Positions 1 to 6,817 of a stretch of 8,771 nt of DNA are shown piece after piece. The position numbers and the translations under genes are program-made. Position 1 is the first letter of the stretch, and the number at the start of each line of letters is the position of its first letter. The notes beneath the pieces were generated by a model. It saw only the letters and a list, made by a program, of their open reading frames with translations, was not told the origin of the DNA and searched no databases. Source of the stretch: JBDKGV01 sp039798005 (GTDB lineage: Bacteria; Fibrobacterota; Fibrobacteria; UBA5070). The stretch spans positions 1 through 8,771 of the forward strand of contig JBDKGV010000147.1 of the NCBI GenBank assembly GCA_039798005.1, written 5' to 3'.

Positions 1-1
1 C

Positions 2-961
2 GAGGTGTCGAACTTCGGCGTGAGCGGCAAGACCATGATCCGGGCGGTGAACGACGCCTACTGGACCCAGCCGGCCTTTGGCAATGCGCGTGCCTCCCTT
101 CCAAACGTGGTGGTCATCGAACTGGGCACCAACGATTCCAAGGACTACATCTGGCCTTGGTACAAGCAGAACTTCAAGGCCGACTACGCCGCGATGGTCG
201 ACACCTTCAAGGTTCTGTCGACCAAGCCCCAAGTCTGGGTCACGTTGCAGCCGCCTGCCAACAACCCCGATTGGAACATGTACGACACCACCATCGACCG
301 CCAGGTGAACCCGGCGATCCTGGAGGTGGCCAAGCAGAAGGGCCTTCCGGTGATCGACCTGCACACGGCGATGAAGGGGCATGGAGAGTGGATGCAAAGC
401 GACAGCGTGCATCCCAATGCGACAGGCGCCAAGGCCTTGGCGGGCATCGTGGCGGAATTGCTCAGGATGAAAGTCCAATTCCACAATGCGGTTCCGCTGT
501 CGGCGACTTCGGGTGGCAAGGGTGCGATGTACTTGTATGCGGGGGGGATTGGCCGTGGTGGTGTGACTCTTTCGGGCGATGGCCGCTTCCAGTGGTATCG
601 CAACGATTCCCTGCTCGTGGGGCAGACAAAGGTGCAGCATGTGGACAGCGTTGCGGGAACCTACAAGGTCTCGTTCAAGGTCGATTCGGTGGGGGAATCT
701 CGGATCGTGTCCGCTGGCCAATACATCGTTCCCTCGGTGGGCATTGGAGTCCGGAACCGCAACAAGACCGTGCGGGTGTCGGTCAGTGGTCCGGGGGAGG
801 TGCACGTCGATGCATCCATGGCGCTGGGGCCGGTGAACCTGCGCCTTTGGAACGTGCGAGGCGAGTCGGTGGCCAATGGCACCCTCAAGCCCGGCGTCTA
901 CCATTTCCGAGTCCAAGGGCGCGACTTCCAGAACGTCGGAAGCGTGGTCGTTCCTCACTAG
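2..961 (+). CDS. SGNH/GDSL-family esterase, secreted, 5' end missing
   Basis: This is the C-terminal part of an SGNH/GDSL hydrolase; the frame is open to the window edge, so the N-terminus, including the nucleophile-serine block, lies outside. Counting residues from the GTG at position 5, the visible blocks are FGVSG (4-8, block II with its oxyanion Gly), GTND (41-44, block III Asn) and DSVHP (133-137, catalytic Asp133 and His136). The segment around DTTI and VIDLHTA resembles carbohydrate O-acetylesterase-like members of the family, so deacetylation of plant or microbial polysaccharide is a reasonable guess, but the substrate is not shown. Residues about 165-245 look like an Ig-like beta sandwich (FQWYRNDSLL, then AGTYKV). 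The last 40 residues (LRLWNVRGE, LKPGVYHF) resemble a type IX-style C-terminal sorting domain, suggesting export and surface attachment. The stop codon is followed 2 bases later by repeat copy A. Confidence 0.85.
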   Translation, partial: EVSNFGVSGKTMIRAVNDAYWTQPAFGNARASLPNVVVIELGTNDSKDYIWPWYKQNFKADYAAMVDTFKVLSTKPQVWVTLQPPANNPDWNMYDTTIDRQVNPAILEVAKQKGLPVIDLHTAMKGHGEWMQSDSVHPNATGAKALAGIVAELLRMKVQFHNAVPLSATSGGKGAMYLYAGGIGRGGVTLSGDGRFQWYRNDSLLVGQTKVQHVDSVAGTYKVSFKVDSVGESRIVSAGQYIVPSVGIGVRNRNKTVRVSVSGPGEVHVDASMALGPVNLRLWNVRGESVANGTLKPGVYHFRVQGRDFQNVGSVVVPH

Positions 962-963
962 GG

Positions 964-1101
964 CTTGGGCGCCTCCCCGGCGTGCCGCCGGGGCCCCCCT
1001 CCTCCAGGCTCGCGGTGTCCCGCTCGGTGCTGCGGCTCCGGGTGCTTGACTCACGGCGTGCCGCAGGCACCCGCTGTGCGGCCTTCCGTCCGGCATGGCG
1101 C
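964..1101 (+). repeat. Dispersed intergenic repeat, copy A (138 bases)
   Basis: This GC-rich element starts 2 bases after the esterase stop and recurs at 3769-3890. The first 50 bases match copy B at 47 positions, and the last 36 bases match at 34. The middle is diverged, and copy A is 16 bases longer there. Visible stems are CCCCGGC/GCCGGGG (975-981 with 987-993, loop GTGCC), GTGCC/GGCAC (1058-1062 with 1066-1070, loop GCA) and CCGC/GCGG (1071-1074 with 1078-1081, loop TGT). Copy A also allows longer alternative pairs: TGCGGC with GCCGCA (1031-1036, 1060-1065) and GGGTGC with GCACCC (1040-1045, 1067-1072). No T-run follows the first stem, so it is not a standard intrinsic terminator. I do not recognise the repeat family. 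Confidence 0.85.
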
Positions 1102-1174
1102 ATTCGCTCACCCCGGTTCCCTTGCCGCTTGCGGTGAGGGCCAATTGTACTATGAGCAAAGCACACCAACTGGC

Positions 1175-1203
1175 TTGGCAGATGGGAAAATCGGGCCTAT
1201 CAT
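1175..1203 (+). promoter_or_regulatory. Sigma70-type promoter for the TIGR02147-lipoprotein pair
   Basis: The -35 box TTGGCA (1175-1180) matches TTGACA at five of six bases. The -10 box TATCAT (1198-1203) matches TATAAT at five of six. The spacer is exactly 17 bases. Transcription would normally start about seven bases past the -10 box, at or next to the A of the ATG at 1210, which implies a leaderless or nearly leaderless mRNA. The G-run just before the ATG (1205-1208) lies too close to act as a normal ribosome-binding site. Confidence 0.6.
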
Positions 1204-1209
1204 AGGGGT

Positions 1210-2043
1210 ATGAACACTCCAAGTGTCTACGAGTACAACAACTTCCGCAAGTTCCTTCACGATTGGTACGAGGCGGAAAGGTCGCGGGACCGGAACGTCA
1301 CCAAAAGCGATGTGAGCAGGCGTCTGGGGCTTCCCAACACGCGTTCCTACTTCACCGATGTCCTTGGTGGAAAGCTGGTCACGGAGCTGTTCCAAGATCG
1401 CTTCGCGGTCCTCTTGGGACTGGATCCGGAAGAATCGCGCTTCTTCCGTACCTTGGTGCGCTTCAACCAAGCGACTCTCCCGGACGAACGCGAACTGGCC
1501 TTTGATCAATTGGTCGCGCTCAACCGCACCCCCAAGCGAATCCTCGATCCCCGCGAGTATTTGTACTACCGGCATTGGTGGTACGGCGCGATCCGGGCGC
1601 TGCTTGCCATCGAAGATCACGCCGAGGACTTTTCGGCCATCGCTTGCCGCCTGGTGCCTTCCGTCACGGCGCGGCAAGTCCGCGAGGCCGTGGAGGTGCT
1701 GGAGGAGCTGGGCATGATCGGGAGGAATTCCCAAGGCTTCTGGAAGCCGGTGGACGCCTCGATCACCACGGGGGACGGATGCCGGGACGAGATGGTCGTG
1801 CAACTGCAGCTGCAACAGCTTGATCTTGCCCGCCACGCCGCCATGACCCGCTTCGATTCCCCGAAGGAGATCGCCACCAACACCCTTCACCTCTCGGAAG
1901 GGGCGCTTGCCAAGGTTCGCGAGCGCCTGATGCGCTTCCGTTCCGAAGTCCGCGCCATCGCCCACAAGGACGATGCTCCGGCGACCTGTGTCTACAACCT
2001 GTGTCTTGCTCTGTTTCCTCTGACCACCAAGGTGAAGCCATGA
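1210..2043 (+). CDS. TIGR02147/DUF4423 family protein, probable transcriptional regulator
   Basis: This 277-residue protein has the layout of the TIGR02147 family, a paralogous family of Fibrobacter. The N-terminus (VYEYNNFRKFLHDWYE, 6-21) is the family's usual opening, which supports the ATG at 1210. A helix-rich HTH-like stretch follows (about 30-65), then the family signature around YYRHWWYGAIRALL (119-132). Next comes a second winged-helix-like segment (151-180, ending MIGRNSQGFWKP), and finally a C-terminal half ending in YNLCLALFPLTT (262-273), also typical. The biochemical role is uncharacterised as far as I know; DNA binding is inferred from the helix pattern. The protein has no signal peptide or membrane segment and should be cytoplasmic. 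The gene overlaps the lipoprotein start by ATGA, has a near-consensus promoter directly upstream, and lies between two direct copies of an intergenic repeat. The pairing suggests it controls the lipoprotein or acts with it. Confidence 0.9.
   Translation: MNTPSVYEYNNFRKFLHDWYEAERSRDRNVTKSDVSRRLGLPNTRSYFTDVLGGKLVTELFQDRFAVLLGLDPEESRFFRTLVRFNQATLPDERELAFDQLVALNRTPKRILDPREYLYYRHWWYGAIRALLAIEDHAEDFSAIACRLVPSVTARQVREAVEVLEELGMIGRNSQGFWKPVDASITTGDGCRDEMVVQLQLQQLDLARHAAMTRFDSPKEIATNTLHLSEGALAKVRERLMRFRSEVRAIAHKDDAPATCVYNLCLALFPLTTKVKP
2029..2034 (+). promoter_or_regulatory. Ribosome-binding site that fixes the lipoprotein start
   Basis: AAGGTG lies five bases before the ATG at 2040, inside the last codons of the TIGR02147 gene. 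It favours 2040 over the in-frame GTG at 2001, which would put 13 extra polar residues in front of the lipoprotein signal peptide. Confidence 0.7.
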
Positions 2044-3752
2044 AATTCCAGAAACTCCTCCTTGCCGCCTGCCTGTTCGCGTTCCTGGGGGGCTGCGACG
2101 ACGTGAACTCGGTCGCCGCCGGCGGCAGCGATGAAACCCACACGAACGTGGACATCAGCGGCGCGGTCCTCACCGAGCGCAGCGAGCCCTTCGCCGGTAT
2201 CGTCGTCAAGCTGCGTTCCCTGCCCCTGAGCGACACCACCGACCTCAAGGGCACTTACCGGCTCCAGCAATCAAGCCAGTCCCTTGCGGCGCGCACGGGA
2301 GCGGTAGACACGCTGGATTTCCTGCGGGAAGGGCGGGTGGTCCATTCCGAGGTGGTGCCAACCTGGTCCACCACCATGCCCACCCTCTTCCTGACCCAGC
2401 GCGACATCTCCGGCAAGCTCACCGGCAAGGTCGGACTCGTGAAGACGGTCGAGGCCATCTTCGGAACCGATCGCAAGGATACCTTGGCCTTGGAATGGAA
2501 CCCGGTGCTCGGGTCGTATTCCGGATTCTCCTACGCCAGTTGGGACGGCTCGGTGACCAGTTACCAGGTGCGCATCGAAGTGCGCGATTCCCTCCATCGC
2601 CTGGTCGGTCGCAGCGTGGACATTCCCTTCACCAGCCGCGCCGGGGACATCGAAGTCCCCGTCTTCCCGGCGGGCAACGCCAAGCCCACCCTTCGGCTGT
2701 TCGGCCCCGATACCGCATCCAGCCGGGAATGGCTGGCCTTGAGGGCGGTGGCGCAAGACAGCTTCGGCCAGAAGGTCGTGTTGAAGTGGCGTGAGATGAA
2801 AACTGCGGCCAAGCACTTGGATTTCGATTCCATCCAACGGATCACCCATGTCCAGTCGGCCAGCGACACGGTGGTGCATCTTCCGATGCCTTCGGGCAAG
2901 GATTCCACCTATGTGATTCACTGCACCGCGACCGACGAAGATGGACTGACCGTCGAGGATTCCCTGGTGGTCCGTCGCCGCTTCTCCCTCCCGCAAGGGC
3001 AAATTGAGGCGCGAGTTGACGGCGATTCCGTGCGCTTGCATTTCGCCCTGTCCGACGTGAACAAGGGGAGTCTCGTGCAGCATCGCCTGTTCTTGGGCGT
3101 GCGGGAAGTGGTGGGGTGGGCTGCATACGGTTCCTGCATCGATACGAGCGGAATGACCATCGTGCTTCGGGATGACGGTTGGACGTTCCAGACCCTCGAT
3201 CCCCGGCCCGGACCTGTCGTGTCCAACCCGTGCGGTTTTGCGAGCGGGAAGGAGTACCGGTTCCTCAAACGTGATTCCGGTGTGCTTGTTTCCGGGCGCG
3301 ACACCACCTTCGCCCTTCCCCCCAAGGACACCTCGGGGAACATCCATCAGATTGTGGTCCAAGTCACCGACCAGGACGGCGAATCGGCCCTGGTCCGTTC
3401 GCTTCCCTTCGATGTGGTCCCCGGGCCGGACAGCTTGAGGCTCGCCATCCTCCCCGGTGATTCCCTGTCGACCTACGACATCCTGCAGGTCACTTGGCAT
3501 CCCGTTTCGCTGGGGCCTCTGGTGTGGGGCGCGGACCGCTGGTTCGAGTCTTGGCAGGCCACCATGTCGGGGTTGGGTGCGAACCAGTACCGCACGACAT
3601 GGACCGCGACGGATTCGACCTTCCAGTTCTCCGTACCCAAGGGAGGGGACTACCAAGCCTGCGTCTCCCTCCGGCAGCACTTCAGCCGCGGCGTGTCCCT
3701 TCCCTCGACGATATGCCTCGCGAAGGACACGGTCTTCTTCACCACCGAGTGA
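2040..3752 (+). CDS. Multidomain surface lipoprotein with Ig-like domains, function unknown
   Basis: This 570-residue protein starts with a classic lipoprotein signal: a charged MKFQK, a hydrophobic core, and lipobox LGGC with Cys19 as the lipidated residue. It should be anchored by lipid and face the periplasm or outside. Asp follows the Cys; in Escherichia coli that retains lipoproteins in the inner membrane, but the rule is not safe in this phylum. Residues about 37-118 resemble a carboxypeptidase-regulatory-like fold (ISGAVL, then TTDLKGTYRL). Further along are beta-rich segments whose ends look like Ig or cadherin repeats: CTATDEDGLTVEDSLVV (295-311) and QVTDQDGESALV (441-452). A last beta-rich segment runs to about 570. 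I see no catalytic motif. The gene overlaps the TIGR02147 gene by ATGA and so is probably translationally coupled to it. Repeat copy B follows 16 bases after the stop. A binding or adhesion role is a guess from the folds. Confidence 0.85.
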   Translation: MKFQKLLLAACLFAFLGGCDDVNSVAAGGSDETHTNVDISGAVLTERSEPFAGIVVKLRSLPLSDTTDLKGTYRLQQSSQSLAARTGAVDTLDFLREGRVVHSEVVPTWSTTMPTLFLTQRDISGKLTGKVGLVKTVEAIFGTDRKDTLALEWNPVLGSYSGFSYASWDGSVTSYQVRIEVRDSLHRLVGRSVDIPFTSRAGDIEVPVFPAGNAKPTLRLFGPDTASSREWLALRAVAQDSFGQKVVLKWREMKTAAKHLDFDSIQRITHVQSASDTVVHLPMPSGKDSTYVIHCTATDEDGLTVEDSLVVRRRFSLPQGQIEARVDGDSVRLHFALSDVNKGSLVQHRLFLGVREVVGWAAYGSCIDTSGMTIVLRDDGWTFQTLDPRPGPVVSNPCGFASGKEYRFLKRDSGVLVSGRDTTFALPPKDTSGNIHQIVVQVTDQDGESALVRSLPFDVVPGPDSLRLAILPGDSLSTYDILQVTWHPVSLGPLVWGADRWFESWQATMSGLGANQYRTTWTATDSTFQFSVPKGGDYQACVSLRQHFSRGVSLPSTICLAKDTVFFTTE

Positions 3753-3768
3753 CGGGGATGCGGTGAAC

Positions 3769-3890
3769 CTTGGGCGCCTCCCCGGCGTGTCGCCGGGGCC
3801 GCCCTCCTCCGGGCTCGCCTGTCCGGCTCGGTGTCTCCGGCACTCCGTGCCTCTGGCACCCGCTGCGCGGCCCTCCGTCCGGCATGGCGC
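3769..3890 (+). repeat. Dispersed intergenic repeat, copy B (122 bases)
   Basis: This is the second copy of the element at 964-1101, in the same orientation and again just after a plus-strand stop codon. Its stems are CCCCGGC/GCCGGGG (3780-3786 with 3792-3798, loop GTGTC), GTGCC/GGCAC (3847-3851 with 3855-3859, loop TCT) and CCGC/GCGG (3860-3863 with 3867-3870, loop TGC). All three stems are identical to copy A and all three loops differ. GGCAC at 3839-3843 could instead pair with GTGCC at 3847-3851. The 3' edge of the repeat falls about 40 bases from the end of the convergent rluE gene. Confidence 0.85.
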
Positions 3891-3921
3891 GATCTAACCG
3901 GTCCGACCCGGAGCGATTCAC

Positions 3922-3942
3922 AAAATCCGGCCTCAGCGCCGG
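3922..3942 (-). terminator. Possible weak intrinsic terminator of rluE
   Basis: On the minus strand CCGGC, a six-base loop and GCCGG form a five-pair GC stem, followed by ATTTT. The stem includes the rluE stop codon region, so the hairpin would form at the very end of the coding sequence. The T-run is short and interrupted, hence the low confidence. Confidence 0.35.
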
Positions 3943-4598
3943 GGGAAGATCTCCCGCCATTCTCCCGGCGCAAGTCCCTCGAGCGAGAAGTCGCCGATGG
4001 CCGCGCGCACCAGACGCAGGGTGGGGTGACCGATCGCGGCGGTCATCTTGCGCACCTGCCGGTTGCGCCCTTCGCGCAACTGCACTTCGATCCACGTGTC
4101 GGGGATGGTCTTGCGCACCCGGATCGGGGGCACGCGATCGGGGAGGCTCGGCGGCGCGGCCAGGATCCGGGCGCGGGCAGGCAGGGTGATCCTTCCTTCG
4201 ATGACGACGCCCTGACAGAATCTGTCCAAATCCTCCACTGAGGGGATGCCCTCCACCTGTACCCAGTAGGTCTTCCAGAGCTTGGCGGCAGGCGAGGCGA
4301 TCCTGGCCTGGAACACGCCATCGTTCGACAGGAGGAGCAGTCCTTCGCTGTCGGTATCCAGCCGTCCGCAGGCATACATCTCGGGAACGGGGAAGAGGTC
4401 CTTGAGCGTGGGGCGTCCCGCCTCATCGGTGAACTGGCACAGCGTTCCGTAGGGCTTGAAGAGCAGGAAATAGCGGGACGCATGGTGCTTGTCGCCTGTG
4501 CGCAGGGATTGAGTCGGTGCGATCTGACGATGGTGAACGGCCATGGAGCCAATGTACCCGCTGCAAGTGGCGTCAAAGGAGACTGATCCGGACTTCAC
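3933..4598 (-). CDS. rluE: 23S rRNA pseudouridine synthase, RluE type
   Basis: This 221-residue enzyme isomerises a uridine in 23S rRNA; in Escherichia coli RluE acts at U2457. It belongs to the RsuA/RluB/E/F group and, like RluE, lacks an S4 domain. The family signature GRLDTDSEGLLLL (78-90) carries the catalytic Asp81. LLFKPYGTLCQFTDEAGRPT (45-64), YWVQVEGIP (111-119), EGRNRQVRKMT (176-186) and GHPTLRLVR (190-198) follow the E. coli RluE pattern closely. The end (GLAPGEWREIF) also matches. The chosen GTG at 4598 overlaps the chemoreceptor stop as GTGA, and it leaves about 43 residues before the KPYG block, similar to E. coli. An ATG at 4544 would give 203 residues. Neither start has a good ribosome-binding site, so coupling to the upstream gene is likely. 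The function call is firm; the start is not. Confidence 0.93.
   Translation of the reverse strand: MKSGSVSFDATCSGYIGSMAVHHRQIAPTQSLRTGDKHHASRYFLLFKPYGTLCQFTDEAGRPTLKDLFPVPEMYACGRLDTDSEGLLLLSNDGVFQARIASPAAKLWKTYWVQVEGIPSVEDLDRFCQGVVIEGRITLPARARILAAPPSLPDRVPPIRVRKTIPDTWIEVQLREGRNRQVRKMTAAIGHPTLRLVRAAIGDFSLEGLAPGEWREIFPRR
4213..4226. repeat. 14-base palindromic motif inside rluE
   Basis: TGACAGAATCTGTC is an interrupted palindrome that also occurs, identically, in the region after pnp (6968-6981). Here it lies inside rluE and encodes part of DRFCQ, so it may simply be chance. Confidence 0.4.
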
Positions 4599-6811
4599 GT
4601 CCTGAAGCGACCCACCAGTTCGTTGATCGAGCTTGACATCTCCGACAGGCCTTGAGCCTGACTCAGGCCTTGTTCCGCGGCCATTCCGGTGCGGTGTGCG
4701 GCCTTTTCCACCAAAGCCAGATGCGTCTCCACGCTGTGGGCCCGATCGCGCGCCTGATTGGTTTCCTTGGCGATGTTGCCGGTGGCTTCCCGTTGGCGCA
4801 ACAGGGCCTGATCGACATTTTCCTGGAGCTTCCGGATCCGTGTCACGGCGTCGTCGATCTTGGAGAGGATCCGCGTCGTGTTTTGCGTGCCGTTGCGGAT
4901 GTCCTCCAGGCTCTGATCGATGGTCGCGGTGGCTTCCGAGGTGCGCGCAGAGAGGGCCTGCACTTCGGTGGCGACCACGGCGAATCCGGCACCCGCTTGC
5001 CCCGCATGGGCCGCTTCGACCGCGGCATTGATCGCAAGCAGCGAGGTCTGCCTTGCGATGTCGGCCACCAGGGAGGAGACCTTGGCGATCTGGATTCCGG
5101 CCGATTCCAAGCTTGCGACTTGCAATGCCGCATCGCTTGCGATGGCGGCGGCTTGGGCGGCGGCCTGAACCGCTTCCCGGGACGATTGGGTGAGATGCCG
5201 GATGTCGTCCAAAAGGGTGCTGCAGGTCAGGGTCGCCTGGTCCAGACTGTTTTGCGCCTGCGTCGCTTCGGTGCGTGCCGCGTCGATCTCCTTGCGGGTC
5301 AGGGATGCCTGGGTGCCCAGGGCAAGCGACGTGTCGCGCATGGTGTGGGAGTGTTCGGACAGTTCCCCGGAGCGCTGGACGAGCTCGCCCATCTGACTGC
5401 GCAGCGAGAGGACCAGGTTCTCCAAGCCGTGGGCAAGCTGTGCGACGGCACCGGCAGGCAGGGTCGGGGTGGATCCGGTCAGGTCACCATCCTTCAAGAC
5501 GCTGACATGCTCCAAGAGCAGGGAGACTTGGCGAGCCAGTTCCCGGCTGCGTTCCATCTCCTCCTCATGCTGGAGCTTCTCCTGTTCCATGGCTTGCCTG
5601 CGCAAGGATTCCTGGAGCTGCAGCGAATCGCGGCGCGCCACCTCGCTTGCGCGCCTTTCCGTGATGTCCTGGAACATTCCCTGCAAGGCGACCTGCTGTC
5701 CATCCGAATCGACCACCGGCTGGAGCTGGAAGATCCAGATCTGGCCGCAAGCCTCGAATTCACGGGATTGACCGCATTCCAGCCCGGCAAGGTCGGGATG
5801 CAAAGCCTCGATGCCGTCCTTCCCGTTCACGCAAACGTTCCGGGTCCAAAGTGCCAGAAGGGATCGGGTCGCCGCATTGAGGTGGCAAAGGGTCCCACTT
5901 GGCTCCAAGACCACCATCGGCGAGGGATTGTGCTCGACCAGCAAGGCAAGGCGCGCGCTTTCGGAGAGTTTTCGACTGACCTCCGTCCACTCGACCCGCT
6001 CGGCGCCGACGACGGATCTCAAGTGGCTTGCCGTGGAATTCACGGCATGTCCGATCGCCTCCAGCTCATCGCGGGTGGGTGCGACCTCTTGAGGGGACAG
6101 GTCGCCCTTGCGCAGCGCATCGACCTGAGCTTCCGCCCGCCCCAACTCCTTGCGCAGGGTCCGGTGCACGAGTTGGCGAGTCGTCAAGGCGGCACCCAAG
6201 GCGCCGATCAGGGAAAAGAGGACGGCTCCGGCCAAGACCTTCATTTCATTGCGCCGCAGGTCGGATGCCGGGGTGTCCACGCACACGAGGATGGGCAGGC
6301 GCGTACCGGGAATCCGTGCGAAGGCCGACATCCACACGCCCCATTCGTCTGCGACCAGGCGGGGGTCATGGGAGGATCCGTTTTCCAAGGCTGCGTCCAG
6401 ATGGCTCTGCACCTGAGGATCCTTGATCTCGTACTTCGATCCCAGTTCGGAGTGGTCCTCTCCTTCGAACGCATCGGCCAGAAAGATCCATCCCGAATCG
6501 GTCTTGGCGATCGTGTAGAAGGTCGTCTTGCGAAGGGCCGCCCGGCCTGAATTCTGCAGGAGCCGGAGGATGTTTCGATAGGTCGGACCGGTTTCCTCGG
6601 CGTCTTGGAGCAGGGAATCCATGGATGGTCCCGGAAGCTGGGGCGTCAGGCTGCGGACCGAGACCTCGAGGTTTTCCGCCACGGTCGCACGGGTGCTGCG
6701 GGTCGATTGGATCCCCAGGAAGATGCCCAGGGAAAGTGCCAGCAGTGAGACGATCACGCCCACGGCAAGGGAAAGGCGACGGGTCAGAGGGCCATGGCAG
6801 AATGGATTCAA
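4595..6811 (-). CDS. Methyl-accepting chemotaxis protein with Cache-like sensor, HAMP and PAS
   Basis: This transmembrane chemoreceptor is predicted to signal to CheA/CheW. Residues are numbered from the farthest upstream ATG at 6898 (767 residues). TM1 is about 43-62. The external sensor is about 65-215, with WGVWMSAF (186-193) as in Cache-like domains. TM2 is about 221-240, and a HAMP-like segment 241-297. A PAS domain spans about 313-415 and ends FQDITERR. A charged coiled coil (416-456) and a second HAMP-like stretch (457-505) come next. The signalling bundle runs to 767, with its tip around QTSLLAINAAVEAAHAG (617-633). The usual QTNLLALNAAIEAARAGE differs here at several places, and the tail has no CheR-binding pentapeptide. 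I prefer the TTG at 6811 (738 residues): it has GGAG seven bases upstream and leaves a short tail before TM1. The ATGs at 6898, 6880 and 6865 lack a site. The ligand is unknown. Confidence 0.93.
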   Translation of the reverse strand: MNPFCHGPLTRRLSLAVGVIVSLLALSLGIFLGIQSTRSTRATVAENLEVSVRSLTPQLPGPSMDSLLQDAEETGPTYRNILRLLQNSGRAALRKTTFYTIAKTDSGWIFLADAFEGEDHSELGSKYEIKDPQVQSHLDAALENGSSHDPRLVADEWGVWMSAFARIPGTRLPILVCVDTPASDLRRNEMKVLAGAVLFSLIGALGAALTTRQLVHRTLRKELGRAEAQVDALRKGDLSPQEVAPTRDELEAIGHAVNSTASHLRSVVGAERVEWTEVSRKLSESARLALLVEHNPSPMVVLEPSGTLCHLNAATRSLLALWTRNVCVNGKDGIEALHPDLAGLECGQSREFEACGQIWIFQLQPVVDSDGQQVALQGMFQDITERRASEVARRDSLQLQESLRRQAMEQEKLQHEEEMERSRELARQVSLLLEHVSVLKDGDLTGSTPTLPAGAVAQLAHGLENLVLSLRSQMGELVQRSGELSEHSHTMRDTSLALGTQASLTRKEIDAARTEATQAQNSLDQATLTCSTLLDDIRHLTQSSREAVQAAAQAAAIASDAALQVASLESAGIQIAKVSSLVADIARQTSLLAINAAVEAAHAGQAGAGFAVVATEVQALSARTSEATATIDQSLEDIRNGTQNTTRILSKIDDAVTRIRKLQENVDQALLRQREATGNIAKETNQARDRAHSVETHLALVEKAAHRTGMAAEQGLSQAQGLSEMSSSINELVGRFRT

Positions 6812-6817
6812 GGCAAT

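Noticed and set aside
964..1137. Open frames running through the repeat that give Arg/Pro/Gly-rich peptides in both copies
   Set aside because: The copies differ by 16 bases in length, not a multiple of three, and the changes fall in loops, so conservation fits structure better than coding.
1122..1153. Second possible promoter, TTGCCG or TTGCGG with TACTAT at 1148-1153
   Set aside because: Spacers of 20 or 13 bases are poor and the -10 match is four of six. The downstream promoter at 1175-1203 is far better.
1150..1965. 271-codon minus-strand open frame opposite the TIGR02147 gene
   Set aside because: It is a shadow of a well-matched family member on the plus strand and has no domain of its own.
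2271..3680. 469-codon minus-strand open frame opposite the lipoprotein
   Set aside because: The plus strand has a lipobox, a ribosome-binding site and coherent beta-rich domains. The antisense product shows no family features.
3769..3898. Integron attC-like site: hairpins downstream of a gene, and ATCTAAC at 3892-3898 fits RYYYAAC
   Set aside because: In an attC the RYYYAAC core should open the site and GTTRRRY should close it. Here the order is wrong, copy A lacks both cores, and no integrase is visible.
4550..4580. TTGACG followed by TACATT on the minus strand near the rluE start
   Set aside because: The spacer is only 14 bases, so I do not treat it as a promoter.
4652..6550. 632-codon plus-strand open frame opposite the chemoreceptor
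   Set aside because: The minus-strand MCP is unmistakable along this stretch. The opposite frame has no recognisable domain and is explained by GC-rich third positions keeping antisense frames open.
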